Notes: generated from the letters alone by a model not told the origin. A stretch of DNA of 64,000 nt from an uncultured Lachnospiraceae bacterium (GCA_910585465.1 CAJUEW010000016.1:14133-78132); one strand, 5' to 3'. Counted from the first letter of the stretch, positions 16,801 to 28,153 are shown. Numbers and translations: made by a program.

Positions 16801-18672
16801 TTAAGGAGCAGGTACGGGTGGCTCAATTCTCCTGCTCTCAAAATATGGAAACCTTTCAACCGCCTCCAGAATATCCTTAAAATCCTCTTTTGGAGCCAGG
16901 TCAATATAACGTTTTAAAAGCTTGGTCTCATCCTCCTTATACCGGCCATAGAAAATATCAAACAGATTATGTCCTCTCAGATAGATCTTAATCTCTTCCA
17001 TATGCTCCTTGATATCTTCCACGGTCTCAAGCTCTCTTCCGAGGATCTCCTGAAGATGTCTGCCGCTGGTGATGCGGTGCAGGTATTCCTTCCACTTTTC
17101 CAGTAAAATTTCATAAAAAGCCTGCTCGGATTCCACAACTCCAAGCTGTGCCATAACGCCTGGATTCAGAAAATAATTCTCGAAGGAATAATACCGGAGA
17201 ATAAGCACATTTTCCGGACGGACCCGCGGCAGCTTATCCATATCCTCCAGATTCCGTTCCTCATAATAACGGCAAAGCTGCTTTCCAAGAACAGCAGGAT
17301 CCTTGCCGTCTCCGTCCCGAATCATCAGAAACTGATCCCTTAAATAAATTTGATTCATATATTTTAAGTTTGCATAGGTTTTAATGTTTGTACAGCTGTT
17401 GGTTGTAATAATGGCAATTCTGGCAAGCTTCCCCTGCGGATCGTAGGTTTCGGAATAGTATTTCCAAAGCAGAAGAGGCAGGCGGCTTTTATCCTGCTTT
17501 CCTTCCACGATAAATACAAAATTTACATTCATCAGATCCCCCGCAGTATAGCCCAAATCGTCCAGAATAGCGCTGATATCTGTTTTTTCCCGGATACCGG
17601 GAGAACCGTTTTCCCTGATTATCACCTGACGTATCTGACGGCTGCTGAAGCTGGGCAGCAGATTCGGAGAATGGGTTGTGAAGATCACCTGATTTTTGCG
17701 GGACAAACGGTATAATATTTCTCCGGATACCTTTTGGAGCCGGGGGTGAAGAAAAATTTCAGGATCTTCAATCATAATGATGCTGGGCAGGCTTTCTTCA
17801 ATCTCCGTGTAGGCTTCTAATAGAGAAAACAGATAGATGCAGCGCATTCCCTTTCCCATTCGGGAAATGGGCCTGGTCAAGCTCCGGGACGACTGGCGGA
17901 TCTCAGTAGTAACATGAAGCATCTGTTCCACATCCCGGTTCATGGAATAGAGAAGCTCCTCCCGTCCCCCGTTTTTACGGAAGCTTTTGTTTACTCTCCG
18001 GGCAAAGTCATCCAGATTCAGCTGATACAGCTTATAGTCTAAAAGCTTTGCTGTTTCAAATACATCCAGTTCATCCGGACTTTTTTTCTGAATCAGGCCA
18101 ATACAGCTAAAGCAGTGACTGCATTTTTTGGCCTGGTTGAACATACAGCAGCCGGAGCGCATCCGCTGGAGAAGCTCATTCTCCTGTATGAGCAGCAGAT
18201 CGCTTTGAAGCTGCTCCAGGCTTCGTTCTGTATCCACATAATAGATTTTCGGAAATACCTCCTGTATATAAGGATTGTTTTTTTTGATTCCGTCCTGGTA
18301 CCGGATACGTCCGTCCCTGTTGGCAATCATTGTAAAGCTCAGCGTATTATCAGACCAGGAAGGAAGTTTTTTACGGAAATCCTGCATCCAGGCATCCTTT
18401 TTGCGGTATTTGCTGACGACTCCGTTTTTCCGGAGCAGCTCTAAATCCTTTTGGGTAAATTTCAGAGATACGGAAATTTCGATATTCGCGCCGTTTTCCC
18501 CGAAATCCTCCGGGCATATCTGATATTCCCCGCCTACGGCCCGGATGGCCTCCAGCACCGTGGTTTTGCCGGTATTGTTCTGGCCTACCAGAATCAGGGC
18601 ATTTTCAATATCCTGAATATGCATATTATGTATAGACTTAAAATTCTGGATATAAAGATCTGAGATTTTCAT
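16801..18672 (-). CDS. OLD-family ATPase/TOPRIM nuclease
   Basis: 623 residues. An ABC-type ATPase head with Walker A GQNNTGKTT (30-38), signature-like SRMGKGMRCIYLFSLLEA, Walker B SIIMIEDPEIFLHPR and H-loop FTTHSPNL. A C-terminal TOPRIM part follows with VFIVEGKQDKSRL (about 385) and the DxD acidic pair in MIRDGDGKDP. Residues 175-190 hold an unusual cluster (C175, C176, C184, C187, C190) that could bind zinc or Fe-S. Class 1 OLD proteins act alone, often in phage defence. No gajB-type helicase or other defence gene is adjacent. The in-frame extension up to 18789 is rejected because homologues start at MKISDLYIQNFKS. Confidence 0.88.
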   Translation of the reverse strand: MKISDLYIQNFKSIHNMHIQDIENALILVGQNNTGKTTVLEAIRAVGGEYQICPEDFGENGANIEISVSLKFTQKDLELLRKNGVVSKYRKKDAWMQDFRKKLPSWSDNTLSFTMIANRDGRIRYQDGIKKNNPYIQEVFPKIYYVDTERSLEQLQSDLLLIQENELLQRMRSGCCMFNQAKKCSHCFSCIGLIQKKSPDELDVFETAKLLDYKLYQLNLDDFARRVNKSFRKNGGREELLYSMNRDVEQMLHVTTEIRQSSRSLTRPISRMGKGMRCIYLFSLLEAYTEIEESLPSIIMIEDPEIFLHPRLQKVSGEILYRLSRKNQVIFTTHSPNLLPSFSSRQIRQVIIRENGSPGIREKTDISAILDDLGYTAGDLMNVNFVFIVEGKQDKSRLPLLLWKYYSETYDPQGKLARIAIITTNSCTNIKTYANLKYMNQIYLRDQFLMIRDGDGKDPAVLGKQLCRYYEERNLEDMDKLPRVRPENVLILRYYSFENYFLNPGVMAQLGVVESEQAFYEILLEKWKEYLHRITSGRHLQEILGRELETVEDIKEHMEEIKIYLRGHNLFDIFYGRYKEDETKLLKRYIDLAPKEDFKDILEAVERFPYFESRRIEPPVPAP

Positions 18673-18901
18673 AAAAACACCTGCTTTTGCTATATGGTTT
18701 TCTGCTGCTATTATTATATAATTCTGCCGAGAAAAGCGCAACTTGCGTCTTTGTTCCTGAGCTGTTGTATTTTTTATCAGGACGGTCAAAAGGTCTTGCT
18801 GCCAAAAGCAGTATAGGCAGTCTGCACAAAATCAGTGTGTAAAAATTAGAGAATTGTTGTAATTGACGAATCCATATACATATGCTAATATAAGAAAAAG
18901 A

Positions 18902-18919
18902 TGTGAATACGTATTCACA
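18902..18919. promoter_or_regulatory. LacI-family operator upstream of the sucrose regulator
   Basis: TGTGAATACGTATTCACA is a perfect 18-bp palindrome with the central CG typical of LacI/GalR operators. It lies 13 bases before the regulator ATG. Its core is identical to the palindrome at 19969-19994, so autoregulation is likely. Confidence 0.85.
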
Positions 18920-18932
18920 AGCGGAGGCAGAT

Positions 18933-19922
18933 ATGATTACAATGACAGAAATTGCAAGGCTGACCGGAGTCTCTCAGCCGACAGTTTCCCGTGTACTGAA
19001 TGGAAACAAGGCAGTGAATCCTGAGATCCGGGAGCGGGTTCTGGCATGTGCCAGAGAATATGATTTTCAGCCCAATGTCATTGCACAGAGCCTGGTAGGA
19101 AGCAGAACCCATCTGATAGGGGTTGTTCTGACAGATATTTCCAATGCGTTTTTTGCAGATTTGGTAAAATATCTGGAACAGGAGGCACGCAAGGAGGGAT
19201 ACAGTTTAATTCTGTTCAATTCCAATTATAACAAAGAGCATGAAAAAGAATGTCTGGATGTAGTAAGGCGTTACCGAGTAGATGGCCTGATAGCCGTGCC
19301 TGTGGATGAGGATTCTGCCCATTGGGGGAACATGATAAAGAAGCTTGATATTCCCACAGTTGTTATTACAAGAAAGGTTGCAGGTATGGATTCGGTGTAT
19401 GTGGCCCATGACGAGGCCGGTGCACAGGTAGGGAGGCATCTGTATGAGGAAGGCTATAAAGAATATATTTTCTTCGGCAGGCCGGAGGATATCAAGTATC
19501 AGGGCTTTGCGGAGGCCCTGGAAGAAAGAGACAGGGATTTTCAGCAGCATGTGACTGTAGTAGCTAGCAAAGAAGAGGCCGTAGTGAGAGAGGCCATGGC
19601 AGAGTACTTCAGCAAGAAAAGGGAAAGAACCGGAATCTTTGCATATAATGACAGACGGGCAGTTCAGATGATGGGAATTCTGCATCAAATGGGAATCTGC
19701 ATTCCGGATCAGGCGGGGATTGTCGGATTTGATAACATCTATATATGCGAGCACTTGTATCCAAAGCTGTCCAGTGTTTCCCAGCCAAATGAAGAGATGG
19801 CAACGCGGGCTATGAGGAGACTCTTATATAAAATTGAACACCCGGAGGATCCGCAGGTGATGGACTGCCCGCTGAAGGCAGAGCTGGTCAGCAGGAATAG
19901 TTCCGTACCTTTAAGGGCATAA
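18933..19922 (+). CDS. LacI-family transcriptional regulator of sucrose use
   Basis: 329 residues. N-terminal HTH and hinge (MTEIARLTGVSQPTVSRVLNG), then a periplasmic-binding-like sensor domain (LIGVVLTDISNAFFADLVK; GIVGFDNIYICEHLYPKLSSV). It probably represses the GH32/PTS genes; the ligand is likely sucrose-derived by context. ATG 18933 has GCGGAGG 5 bases upstream. An in-frame earlier start at 18903 would overlap the operator and is rejected. The product would bind the palindromes at 18902 and 19969. Confidence 0.93.
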   Translation: MITMTEIARLTGVSQPTVSRVLNGNKAVNPEIRERVLACAREYDFQPNVIAQSLVGSRTHLIGVVLTDISNAFFADLVKYLEQEARKEGYSLILFNSNYNKEHEKECLDVVRRYRVDGLIAVPVDEDSAHWGNMIKKLDIPTVVITRKVAGMDSVYVAHDEAGAQVGRHLYEEGYKEYIFFGRPEDIKYQGFAEALEERDRDFQQHVTVVASKEEAVVREAMAEYFSKKRERTGIFAYNDRRAVQMMGILHQMGICIPDQAGIVGFDNIYICEHLYPKLSSVSQPNEEMATRAMRRLLYKIEHPEDPQVMDCPLKAELVSRNSSVPLRA

Positions 19923-19968
19923 ATTAGTATCAGAGAACAATATAGTATGTATTGTTCTTTTATATGGA

Positions 19969-19994
19969 ATTATGTGAATACGTATTCACATAAT
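19969..19994. promoter_or_regulatory. LacI-family operator upstream of the sucrose hydrolase
   Basis: A perfect 26-bp palindrome centred on the CG at 19981/19982, core TGTGAATACGTATTCACA. It is identical over 18 bp to the operator before the regulator gene and 37 bases before the hydrolase ATG. Confidence 0.88.
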
Positions 19995-20030
19995 GGAAAA
20001 ATATATAGAACAGAAAAGGAGAGAAGATGT

Positions 20031-21458
20031 ATGAATGCTCTTTATAATACATGGGAGAAATTGCTCAGGGAAGAGCTGAAAAGAAAAGAGGACGGCAGCA
20101 CCGAAGACATATGGAGGCCGCTGATTCATATTGCGCCGCCGGTTGGATGGCTGAATGATCCCAATGGATTATGTCAATATAAAGGCGTGTATCATGTATT
20201 TTATCAGGCATCGCCCTTTCATCCGGAGGGCGGATTAAAGTTCTGGGGGCACTGTACCAGTAAGGATTTGCTCCACTGGAAGTTTGAAGGTATCTCCCTT
20301 TGTCCGGATCAGCCCTATGACTGTCATGGCGTCTATTCAGGCTCTGCCATAGTGGAGGATGATGTCATGTATGCGTTCTATACCGGGAATGTAAAGCTGC
20401 AGGGAGATTACGATTATGTAAATGAGGGAAGACAGTCCGCTACCGTACTGGCGGTAAGCACGGATGGGATTCATTTTAGCAGTAAGGAGCTTTTGATGAC
20501 CAATGCAGATTATCCGGAGGATGTGACGAAGCATGTCCGTGATCCAAAGGTATGGAAGCAGGACAATATCTATTATATGCTGCAGGGAGCCAGAACAAAG
20601 GAGAATAAAGGCATAGTGCTTGTGTTTTCGTCAGAGGATAAAAGAAGCTGGACGTATGTGGGGAGGCTTCAGTCCGGACAGCCCTTTGGATATATGTGGG
20701 AATGTCCGGATCTGTGTGACGTGGATGGAAATACGGTTCTGTTTATTTCTCCCCAGGGGCTTGAGCCGGACGGGCTTCGGTATGCAAATAAATATCAGAG
20801 CGGAACCTGCTTTTTGAAAGGGGATTTTCGGGCAAATGCAGAAATCGGAGAATTCCGGGAGCTGGACGGAGGCTTTGACTTTTATGCGCCGCAGACCTTT
20901 CCGGCGGACGACGGAAGAAGAATTCTGATAGGCTGGATGGGAATGCCGGATGTGCAGGATGAATATACCAATAAAACCATTGCAGACAACTGGCAGAATG
21001 TACTGACGCTTCCAAGAGAGCTGTCAGTCCGGGACGGTATACTCTGCCAGAACCCGGTGAGGGAGCTGGACGCCTGGTGGAACCGGGAAATTCGTTTTAC
21101 AGGCGGCTATCATGCAGATATAGCTTCCTGCTGTGAGCTGGATATCCAGGCGGGCGCAGGAGATGTAAAGGTTATACTGGCCGATGGTCTGGAGTTCTGT
21201 TATGAGGAGGATAAAAAGCTCTTCCGGATGGAATTCCTGGAGGATTCCCTGGGAGCGGGAAGAACCGTCAGAGGGAGAATAATTTCCTGTCTGAAGGATA
21301 TGAGGATTGTGGTGGATATCTCCTGTGTGGAGGTGTTCTTAAACGGAGGAACAGATGTATTTTCCACTCGCTTTTATCCGGAGAGGAATCAGTATACGGT
21401 AAAGGTAAAAGGAAATAACATCTGCGGACGCTATCGTTATTATGAAAAGGAAAAATAA
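20031..21458 (+). CDS. scrB: Sucrose-6-phosphate hydrolase (GH32 invertase)
   Basis: 475 residues. GH32 five-bladed propeller with catalytic nucleophile D43 in WLNDPNG, the HVRDPKVW stabiliser motif and acid/base Glu in MWECPDLCD; a C-terminal beta-sandwich follows. It hydrolyses sucrose 6-phosphate made by the adjacent PTS permease into glucose 6-phosphate and fructose in the cytoplasm. AAAGGAG is 9 bases before ATG 20031. The earlier in-frame start at 19947 would overlap the operator. There are 53 bases to the PTS gene. Confidence 0.93.
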   Translation: MNALYNTWEKLLREELKRKEDGSTEDIWRPLIHIAPPVGWLNDPNGLCQYKGVYHVFYQASPFHPEGGLKFWGHCTSKDLLHWKFEGISLCPDQPYDCHGVYSGSAIVEDDVMYAFYTGNVKLQGDYDYVNEGRQSATVLAVSTDGIHFSSKELLMTNADYPEDVTKHVRDPKVWKQDNIYYMLQGARTKENKGIVLVFSSEDKRSWTYVGRLQSGQPFGYMWECPDLCDVDGNTVLFISPQGLEPDGLRYANKYQSGTCFLKGDFRANAEIGEFRELDGGFDFYAPQTFPADDGRRILIGWMGMPDVQDEYTNKTIADNWQNVLTLPRELSVRDGILCQNPVRELDAWWNREIRFTGGYHADIASCCELDIQAGAGDVKVILADGLEFCYEEDKKLFRMEFLEDSLGAGRTVRGRIISCLKDMRIVVDISCVEVFLNGGTDVFSTRFYPERNQYTVKVKGNNICGRYRYYEKEK

Positions 21459-21475
21459 AAAACTACGCGGCGTAA

Positions 21476-23395
<1,920 letters not shown>

Positions 23396-23466
23396 AAAGA
23401 CCGCCGTTGCGAACCTGCTTTAAATATGATATACTGTCCGTAATGGACAGAATTCGATACAGAGAG

Positions 23467-23502
23467 AATTGTCCGCTGTATTTGCGTCAGCGGACAGTTT
23501 TT
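23467..23502 (+). terminator. Terminator of the sucrose operon
   Basis: TGTCCGCTG (23470-23478) pairs with CAGCGGACA (23488-23496), extended by A-T/G-U pairs, then GTTTTTC. It is 72 bases after the PTS stop codon. Confidence 0.85.
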
Positions 23503-23561
23503 CATATATTTAGTTAATTCAAGACTGTCCGGATCTATGATGTGCGGAGGTAAATAAGGAA

Positions 23562-23996
23562 GTGAACCGGGAAGAGCTTTTGAATAATCTGCTGGTAATG
23601 CTTTTTAATGAAATTCTGGATATGGAGCATAAGGCGCTGATTACCGGAAGCTTTAAAGAAATCTCCATCAATGATATGCATATTATTGATGCAATCGGCA
23701 TTCAGGAGTCCAGAAATATGTCTACTGTTGCAAAGGCTATGTCGGTTACTGTGGGAACCCTAACCACCGCCGTCAACAATCTGGTAAAAAAGGGATATGT
23801 GTCCCGCGTCCGCAGTGCAGAGGACAAGCGGGTGGTACTCCTCTCCCTTACGGGAAAGGGAGTTGCGGCCTATGAGAAGCACGCGGGATTCCATAGGAAA
23901 ATGGTACAGACCGTTATGAACGGGTTCGACGGCGAGGAGATGGATATTCTGGTGCGCGCGCTGGAGAAGCTGCGAGGATACTTCAAGGACATCTAA
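23562..23996 (+). CDS. MarR-family regulator, FabT-like
   Basis: 144 residues, winged-helix MarR fold: SFKEISINDMHIIDAIG, recognition region MSTVAKAMSVTVGTLTTAVNNLVKKGYV, wing with RSAEDKRVVLLSLTGKG. The sequence resembles FabT-type regulators that head fatty-acid synthesis operons in Firmicutes, but no fab genes are here. A GTG start is used with GGAGGT 11 bases upstream. Its 3' half overlaps, on the opposite strand, the C-terminal extension of the DUF885 gene by 237 bases. Confidence 0.88.
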   Translation: MNREELLNNLLVMLFNEILDMEHKALITGSFKEISINDMHIIDAIGIQESRNMSTVAKAMSVTVGTLTTAVNNLVKKGYVSRVRSAEDKRVVLLSLTGKGVAAYEKHAGFHRKMVQTVMNGFDGEEMDILVRALEKLRGYFKDI

Positions 23997-25691
23997 ATGT
24001 TTTTTCAGGATCGGGAAAGGCGCAGGTCCCATTTCCAGAAACCATTTGTGAAAATCATAGAGTGTGAGCTTGGAGGAGAGTGCGAGAGCACTCTCCTTTA
24101 AGCTGCAGATTTCCAGATAGCCAAGATAGTATTTCAGGTAATTGGACGGCTCCTCCAGGATGTTTAAGTATAGCTCATGTGTCTGCTCCGCGTTGGTGAT
24201 GCCAAAGGAGGACAGGTAGGCGAGACAGTTCTCTTCTGTCCAGCCCTCTCCGTGGATTGCAAGATCCAGACTGGCACAGATGGCATAATTTAAAGACGAC
24301 ATAGCCTGAAGGAAATCTGCCTCCAGTTCAGAAAACCCCAGAAAATCATAGGCATAAAATTCGCTGTACATGCCCCAGCCCTCTGTATAGCCTCCGATGT
24401 AGAACAGGTTCCGAAGAGGATGATAAGCGTCTTTATTTTCAAAGGAATTCTGATATAAATGACCAGGATATCCTTCATGTGCCAGCGTCGTAACTAATTC
24501 GGTGCGGTTGGGCCGATAGGAAGGATTAATATAGATAGTGTTCTCTTCCTGGGCATCAATGGCAGGAGTCATATAGAATGCAGGACTTAAAAACTGTGTC
24601 AGAGAATCGGGAACCTCCTTTACCTGCCAGGAAACATCCTGAGGGGCGGGAAAATCTGTCTGGATCTGCTTTTGAAGCTTTGCAAGAATATCTGCCGGTT
24701 TCTGACGGGAAGGAATATCCTTATCTATTTGAAGAATATCCGTATTTTGGTGGACTGCGTATAGAATGGTTTCATAATCACTTTCCATCTGTTCCTCCAA
24801 AAGCTTATGGATCTCCGCCATGCCCAGGTCTGTCCCGATGTTGTAGCGGAGCAGGGATTCATAATATTCAATACCTTTCGGGGTATGATAAAGTCCGTAT
24901 TTGTTAATTCCGGTTCCCCGAAGCGCTTCCATAGCCAGACACAGATTTTTATAGGCAGTTGTTACATCCCGGTTCAGAATCCGGAGATTCTGCACTTCAT
25001 AGGAAATTTTCTGGTCAGAATCTAAAAATTCACAGTCTTCCAGCCGTTCCCGAAAGGTTGTAACAAGGAAATGAGTCTCGTTGATGGGAAAAAGAGAATG
25101 GCACTGGGCCAGGATCTTATCCAGAATTTCATCATTCATAAAAAGGCCCTGTTCGGATTTTTCCTTTTCAAAGGCAGCAATCTCATCAAAATACGCGGGC
25201 AGTGTGGTGAGAAGCTCCAGATAGGTATCAATATCCTCCCGGCTCCGGAACGGAAATTCGGCTAAAAGTACCGGAAGCTGTGCCTGGATGCCGAGGGTAG
25301 GACCGAGAGGCTCCTGATAATAGTAAAACTGTTCGGAGTCAATTTGTCCTGTCAGCCACCAGTCCAGAACCTCTGCCGTCAGAAGATCGTCCTCCTTTAA
25401 CGTTTTGTTCAGGTAATGGGCGAGCTGCTTCTGACAGTCTTTCAGATAGGAGACCTCCTTTTCTACTGCGGCTTTGTTAAAGCCTCCGAAGGAAGGAAGG
25501 TCTTCTTCGATTCCTAGCGCTTCCGGATCTGTGAGTGTATAGTGGAGGTTAATGGTATTTCCGGACAGCTCATGACGAAAAAGCTCCATTGCAAAATCGC
25601 TGAAGGAGTGCTGGCAGACAGTAAAAAAGAACAACAGAAACAGGGAACAGCCTGCCATCAGAATGCTTCCGGGAATAAAATATTTACGCAT
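23760..25691 (-). CDS. DUF885-family membrane-anchored metalloprotease-like protein with C-terminal extension
   Basis: 643 residues. N-terminal membrane anchor or signal (about 8-28). The DUF885 fold carries the metal-binding motif HEGYPGHLYQ (two His), with a downstream Glu in GGYTEGWGMYSEFY as likely third ligand. Family members usually end shortly after MGPAPFPILKKHL. Here the frame continues about 75 residues into antisense of the MarR gene and stops at 23760, so the native stop may be lost. Start 25691 gives a normal signal segment; the 25805 start is rejected. Substrate unknown; probably a secreted zinc carboxypeptidase-like enzyme. Confidence 0.85.
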   Translation of the reverse strand: MRKYFIPGSILMAGCSLFLLFFFTVCQHSFSDFAMELFRHELSGNTINLHYTLTDPEALGIEEDLPSFGGFNKAAVEKEVSYLKDCQKQLAHYLNKTLKEDDLLTAEVLDWWLTGQIDSEQFYYYQEPLGPTLGIQAQLPVLLAEFPFRSREDIDTYLELLTTLPAYFDEIAAFEKEKSEQGLFMNDEILDKILAQCHSLFPINETHFLVTTFRERLEDCEFLDSDQKISYEVQNLRILNRDVTTAYKNLCLAMEALRGTGINKYGLYHTPKGIEYYESLLRYNIGTDLGMAEIHKLLEEQMESDYETILYAVHQNTDILQIDKDIPSRQKPADILAKLQKQIQTDFPAPQDVSWQVKEVPDSLTQFLSPAFYMTPAIDAQEENTIYINPSYRPNRTELVTTLAHEGYPGHLYQNSFENKDAYHPLRNLFYIGGYTEGWGMYSEFYAYDFLGFSELEADFLQAMSSLNYAICASLDLAIHGEGWTEENCLAYLSSFGITNAEQTHELYLNILEEPSNYLKYYLGYLEICSLKESALALSSKLTLYDFHKWFLEMGPAPFPILKKHLDVLEVSSQLLQRAHQNIHLLAVEPVHNGLYHFPMESRVLLIGRNSLSRKGEEYHPLVLCTADAGHISLFYQIVDGGG

Positions 25692-25782
25692 AAACAAATA
25701 CCTTTCTGAAGCTTTCAGGTCAGAAAAGTATATGAAGAAATTTGAACGAGTATTACTGAAATATTTAAGATGTGACAATATG

Positions 25783-25818
25783 AAACTGCCGCAGAATACA
25801 GGCATTCTGCGGCAGTTT
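25783..25818 (-). terminator. Terminator of metG
   Basis: AAACTGCCGCAGAAT (25783-25797) pairs perfectly with ATTCTGCGGCAGTTT (25804-25818): a 15-bp stem with a 6-base loop, 22 bases after the metG stop. T-runs are short on both strands. It also separates metG from the DUF885 gene downstream on the same strand. Confidence 0.75.
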
Positions 25819-25839
25819 TATCTTTGTATTTGTTCCTTT

Positions 25840-27780
25840 TTAACAGATAACAGCACCTGGGGGCATCTGCTTCTCCGGAGTCATCAGAGATAAGGTTCCA
25901 TGCTCATCCTCCGCACAGAGCAGCATCCCTTCTGATACCAGTCCGCGGATTTTTCTTGGCTCCAGATTCACTAAAACCATAACCCTTTTGCCGACCATCT
26001 CCTCGGGAGTATAGGAGCTCCGGATACCGGATACAATCTGGCGCACATGGTTTCCGATTTTTACCTGGGAACAGAGGAGTCTGTCCGCCTTCGGAACGGC
26101 CTCACAGGAAATGATTTCACCCACCTGAAGCTGCAGCCTGCTGAAATCATCATAGGATATATTTTCCTTGGGCTCTATATCGATTACAGGCTCTTTCTGG
26201 GCCCTGGCGGCTTTTTGCTCCTCCACCTTTGCCAGTACTTCCTTGATATCCAGACGCGCAAAGAGGATTTCCGGGTTCCCGGTTACTTTAGTTCCGGACT
26301 CGTAGAGACCAAAGCAGTTCATTTCGTCAATGGTACGGCTTCTGGCATTCAGTTGTTCCAGAATCTTTTTGGCTGTGGAAGGCATAAACGGTTGAAGCAG
26401 GGCTGCACCATAGCATATGCTTTCCACCAGGTTATAAAGAACGGTTGCCAGACGGTCTTTTTTGGACAGCTCTCTTGCCAGAGCCCACGGCATAGTCTCG
26501 TCGATATACTTATTACAGCGTTTAAACAGGGCAAAGATCTCTGTAATGGCGTCAGCCACACGAAGCTGATCCATCTTGTCATTGGCTTTCTGAAGGGTGC
26601 CCAGAACAACGGCTTTCAGATCCTCATCCACTTCCTCCGCCGCTCCGGTGTTTGTAACAATTCCGCCGAAATATTTATTAGACATAGAAATTGTACGGTT
26701 TACCAGGTTGCCGAGAGTGTTGGCAAGCTCGGAATTAAGACGCTCTACCATCAGCTCCCATGTGATAACGCCGTCATTTTCAAAGGGCATTTCGTGCAGC
26801 ACAAAGTAGCGCACCGCGTCCACACCGAAGAAATCAGCCAGCTCGTCCGCATAAAGCACGTTTCCTTTGGACTTGCTCATTTTTCCGTCGCCCTGTAAAA
26901 GCCATGGATGGCCGAAGATCTGCTTTGGAAGAGGAAGATCCAGGGACATAAGGAAAATCGGCCAGTAAATGGTATGGAAGCGGATAATATCCTTTCCAAT
27001 CAGATGCAGGTCTGCGGGCCAGTTTTTCTTGAACAGCTCGCTGCTGTCGCCGTTACATTCATAGCCGATGCCGGTAATATAGTTAGTCAGTGCATCCAGC
27101 CATACATAGGTCACATGTTCCGGATCAAAGGTAACCGGGATGCCCCATTTAAAAGAGGTTCGGGATACGCACAAATCCTGAAGACCCGGAAGAAGGAAAT
27201 TGTTCATCATCTCGTTTTTGCGGGATACGGGCTGGATAAATTCCGGGTGGGTATTAATATGCTCAATAAGCCGATCCGCATACTTACTCATTTTGAAAAA
27301 ATATGCTTCCTCTCTGGCGGGCTGAACCTCCCGTCCGCAGTCCGGACATTTGCCGTCCACAAGCTGGGACTCCGTGAAAAAGGATTCACATGGAGTACAG
27401 TACATGCCTTCATAGTGCCCTTTGTAAATATCTCCCTTGTCATACATATATTTAAAAATCTTCTGTACCTGTTCTTCGTGTTCTTTGTCCGTGGTACGGA
27501 TGAATTTGTCGTAAGAGGTATTCATCAGATCCCAGATTTCTTTGATCTGCCCTGCCACATCATCCACAAATTCCTTTGGAGTGACGCCTATCTCTGCTGC
27601 CTTCAGCTCAACCTTCTGACCATGCTCGTCGGTTCCGGTCTGGAAAAAAACATCATAGCCCTGGAATCTTTTGTAGCGGGCAATGCTGTCCGCCAGAACG
27701 ATTTCATACGTATTGCCGATGTGTGGTTTTCCGGATGTATAAGCAATGGCAGTGGTCATATAGAATTTTTTTCTGTCCAT
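25840..27780 (-). CDS. metG: Methionyl-tRNA synthetase
   Basis: 646 residues. Class I motifs: KPHIGNTY (HIGH) near the N-terminus and KMSKSKGN (KMSKS). A zinc knuckle in CTPCESFF...CPDCGRE; anticodon-binding helical domain; C-terminal EMAP-type tRNA-binding OB fold (about 540-646), as in dimeric bacterial MetRS. Charges tRNA-Met. I looked for a T-box or S-box leader in the 370 bases upstream and saw none. In Bacillus metG sits next to tatD and ksgA; here those are 16 kb away. Confidence 0.98.
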   Translation of the reverse strand: MDRKKFYMTTAIAYTSGKPHIGNTYEIVLADSIARYKRFQGYDVFFQTGTDEHGQKVELKAAEIGVTPKEFVDDVAGQIKEIWDLMNTSYDKFIRTTDKEHEEQVQKIFKYMYDKGDIYKGHYEGMYCTPCESFFTESQLVDGKCPDCGREVQPAREEAYFFKMSKYADRLIEHINTHPEFIQPVSRKNEMMNNFLLPGLQDLCVSRTSFKWGIPVTFDPEHVTYVWLDALTNYITGIGYECNGDSSELFKKNWPADLHLIGKDIIRFHTIYWPIFLMSLDLPLPKQIFGHPWLLQGDGKMSKSKGNVLYADELADFFGVDAVRYFVLHEMPFENDGVITWELMVERLNSELANTLGNLVNRTISMSNKYFGGIVTNTGAAEEVDEDLKAVVLGTLQKANDKMDQLRVADAITEIFALFKRCNKYIDETMPWALARELSKKDRLATVLYNLVESICYGAALLQPFMPSTAKKILEQLNARSRTIDEMNCFGLYESGTKVTGNPEILFARLDIKEVLAKVEEQKAARAQKEPVIDIEPKENISYDDFSRLQLQVGEIISCEAVPKADRLLCSQVKIGNHVRQIVSGIRSSYTPEEMVGKRVMVLVNLEPRKIRGLVSEGMLLCAEDEHGTLSLMTPEKQMPPGAVIC

Positions 27781-27910
27781 TCATTCCACCTCAGTTTTTC
27801 TCATTTTCCGCATAAAAAGCGGTTTCTACAAGCTTAGCACAGGAGGAAAAAGAAGTCAATAAATGCAGGCCTGAGTCCGTTTTAAAAGAGGATTTACTTT
27901 TAAACAGCAG

Positions 27911-27971
27911 TTGACGTATTGTTTTCGGGATAAATATAGCATTTGGTGTACTGACAAGCTTCTGCTATAAT
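27911..27971 (+). promoter_or_regulatory. Two candidate promoters for the XRE regulator, with long leader
   Basis: In the 373-base gap between metG and the XRE gene, TTGACG (27911) with TATAGC (27935, 18-base spacer) and TTGGTG (27943) with TATAAT (27966, 17-base spacer) form two overlapping candidates. The second is stronger and implies a leader of about 175 bases. That leader has only a weak TGCAG/CTGCA hairpin and no riboswitch I recognise. Confidence 0.45.
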
Positions 27972-28153
27972 TGTGTAAACGGAAATCATCAAAGCTGAGT
28001 AACAGGAAAGGGCACTGCCGGAATTGCAGAAAAAATGCTGCAGTACAGTCTTTTCTGAAAGGAAAATACTATTAACAGAGGTAAAATTATACTCCTTATA
28101 AAAGTACTGATACCGTGAAAGAATAGTAATATGTCTTTTATGGAGGGTGCAGC

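Noticed and set aside
26047..27837. Two long plus-strand open frames opposite metG
   Set aside because: They mirror the metG coding sequence on the other strand, have no family features or ribosome binding sites, and metG is certain.
27781..28153. T-box or SAM riboswitch before metG
   Set aside because: No T-box specificity, AGGGTGG-type or S-box sequence on the minus strand; only short hairpins are seen.
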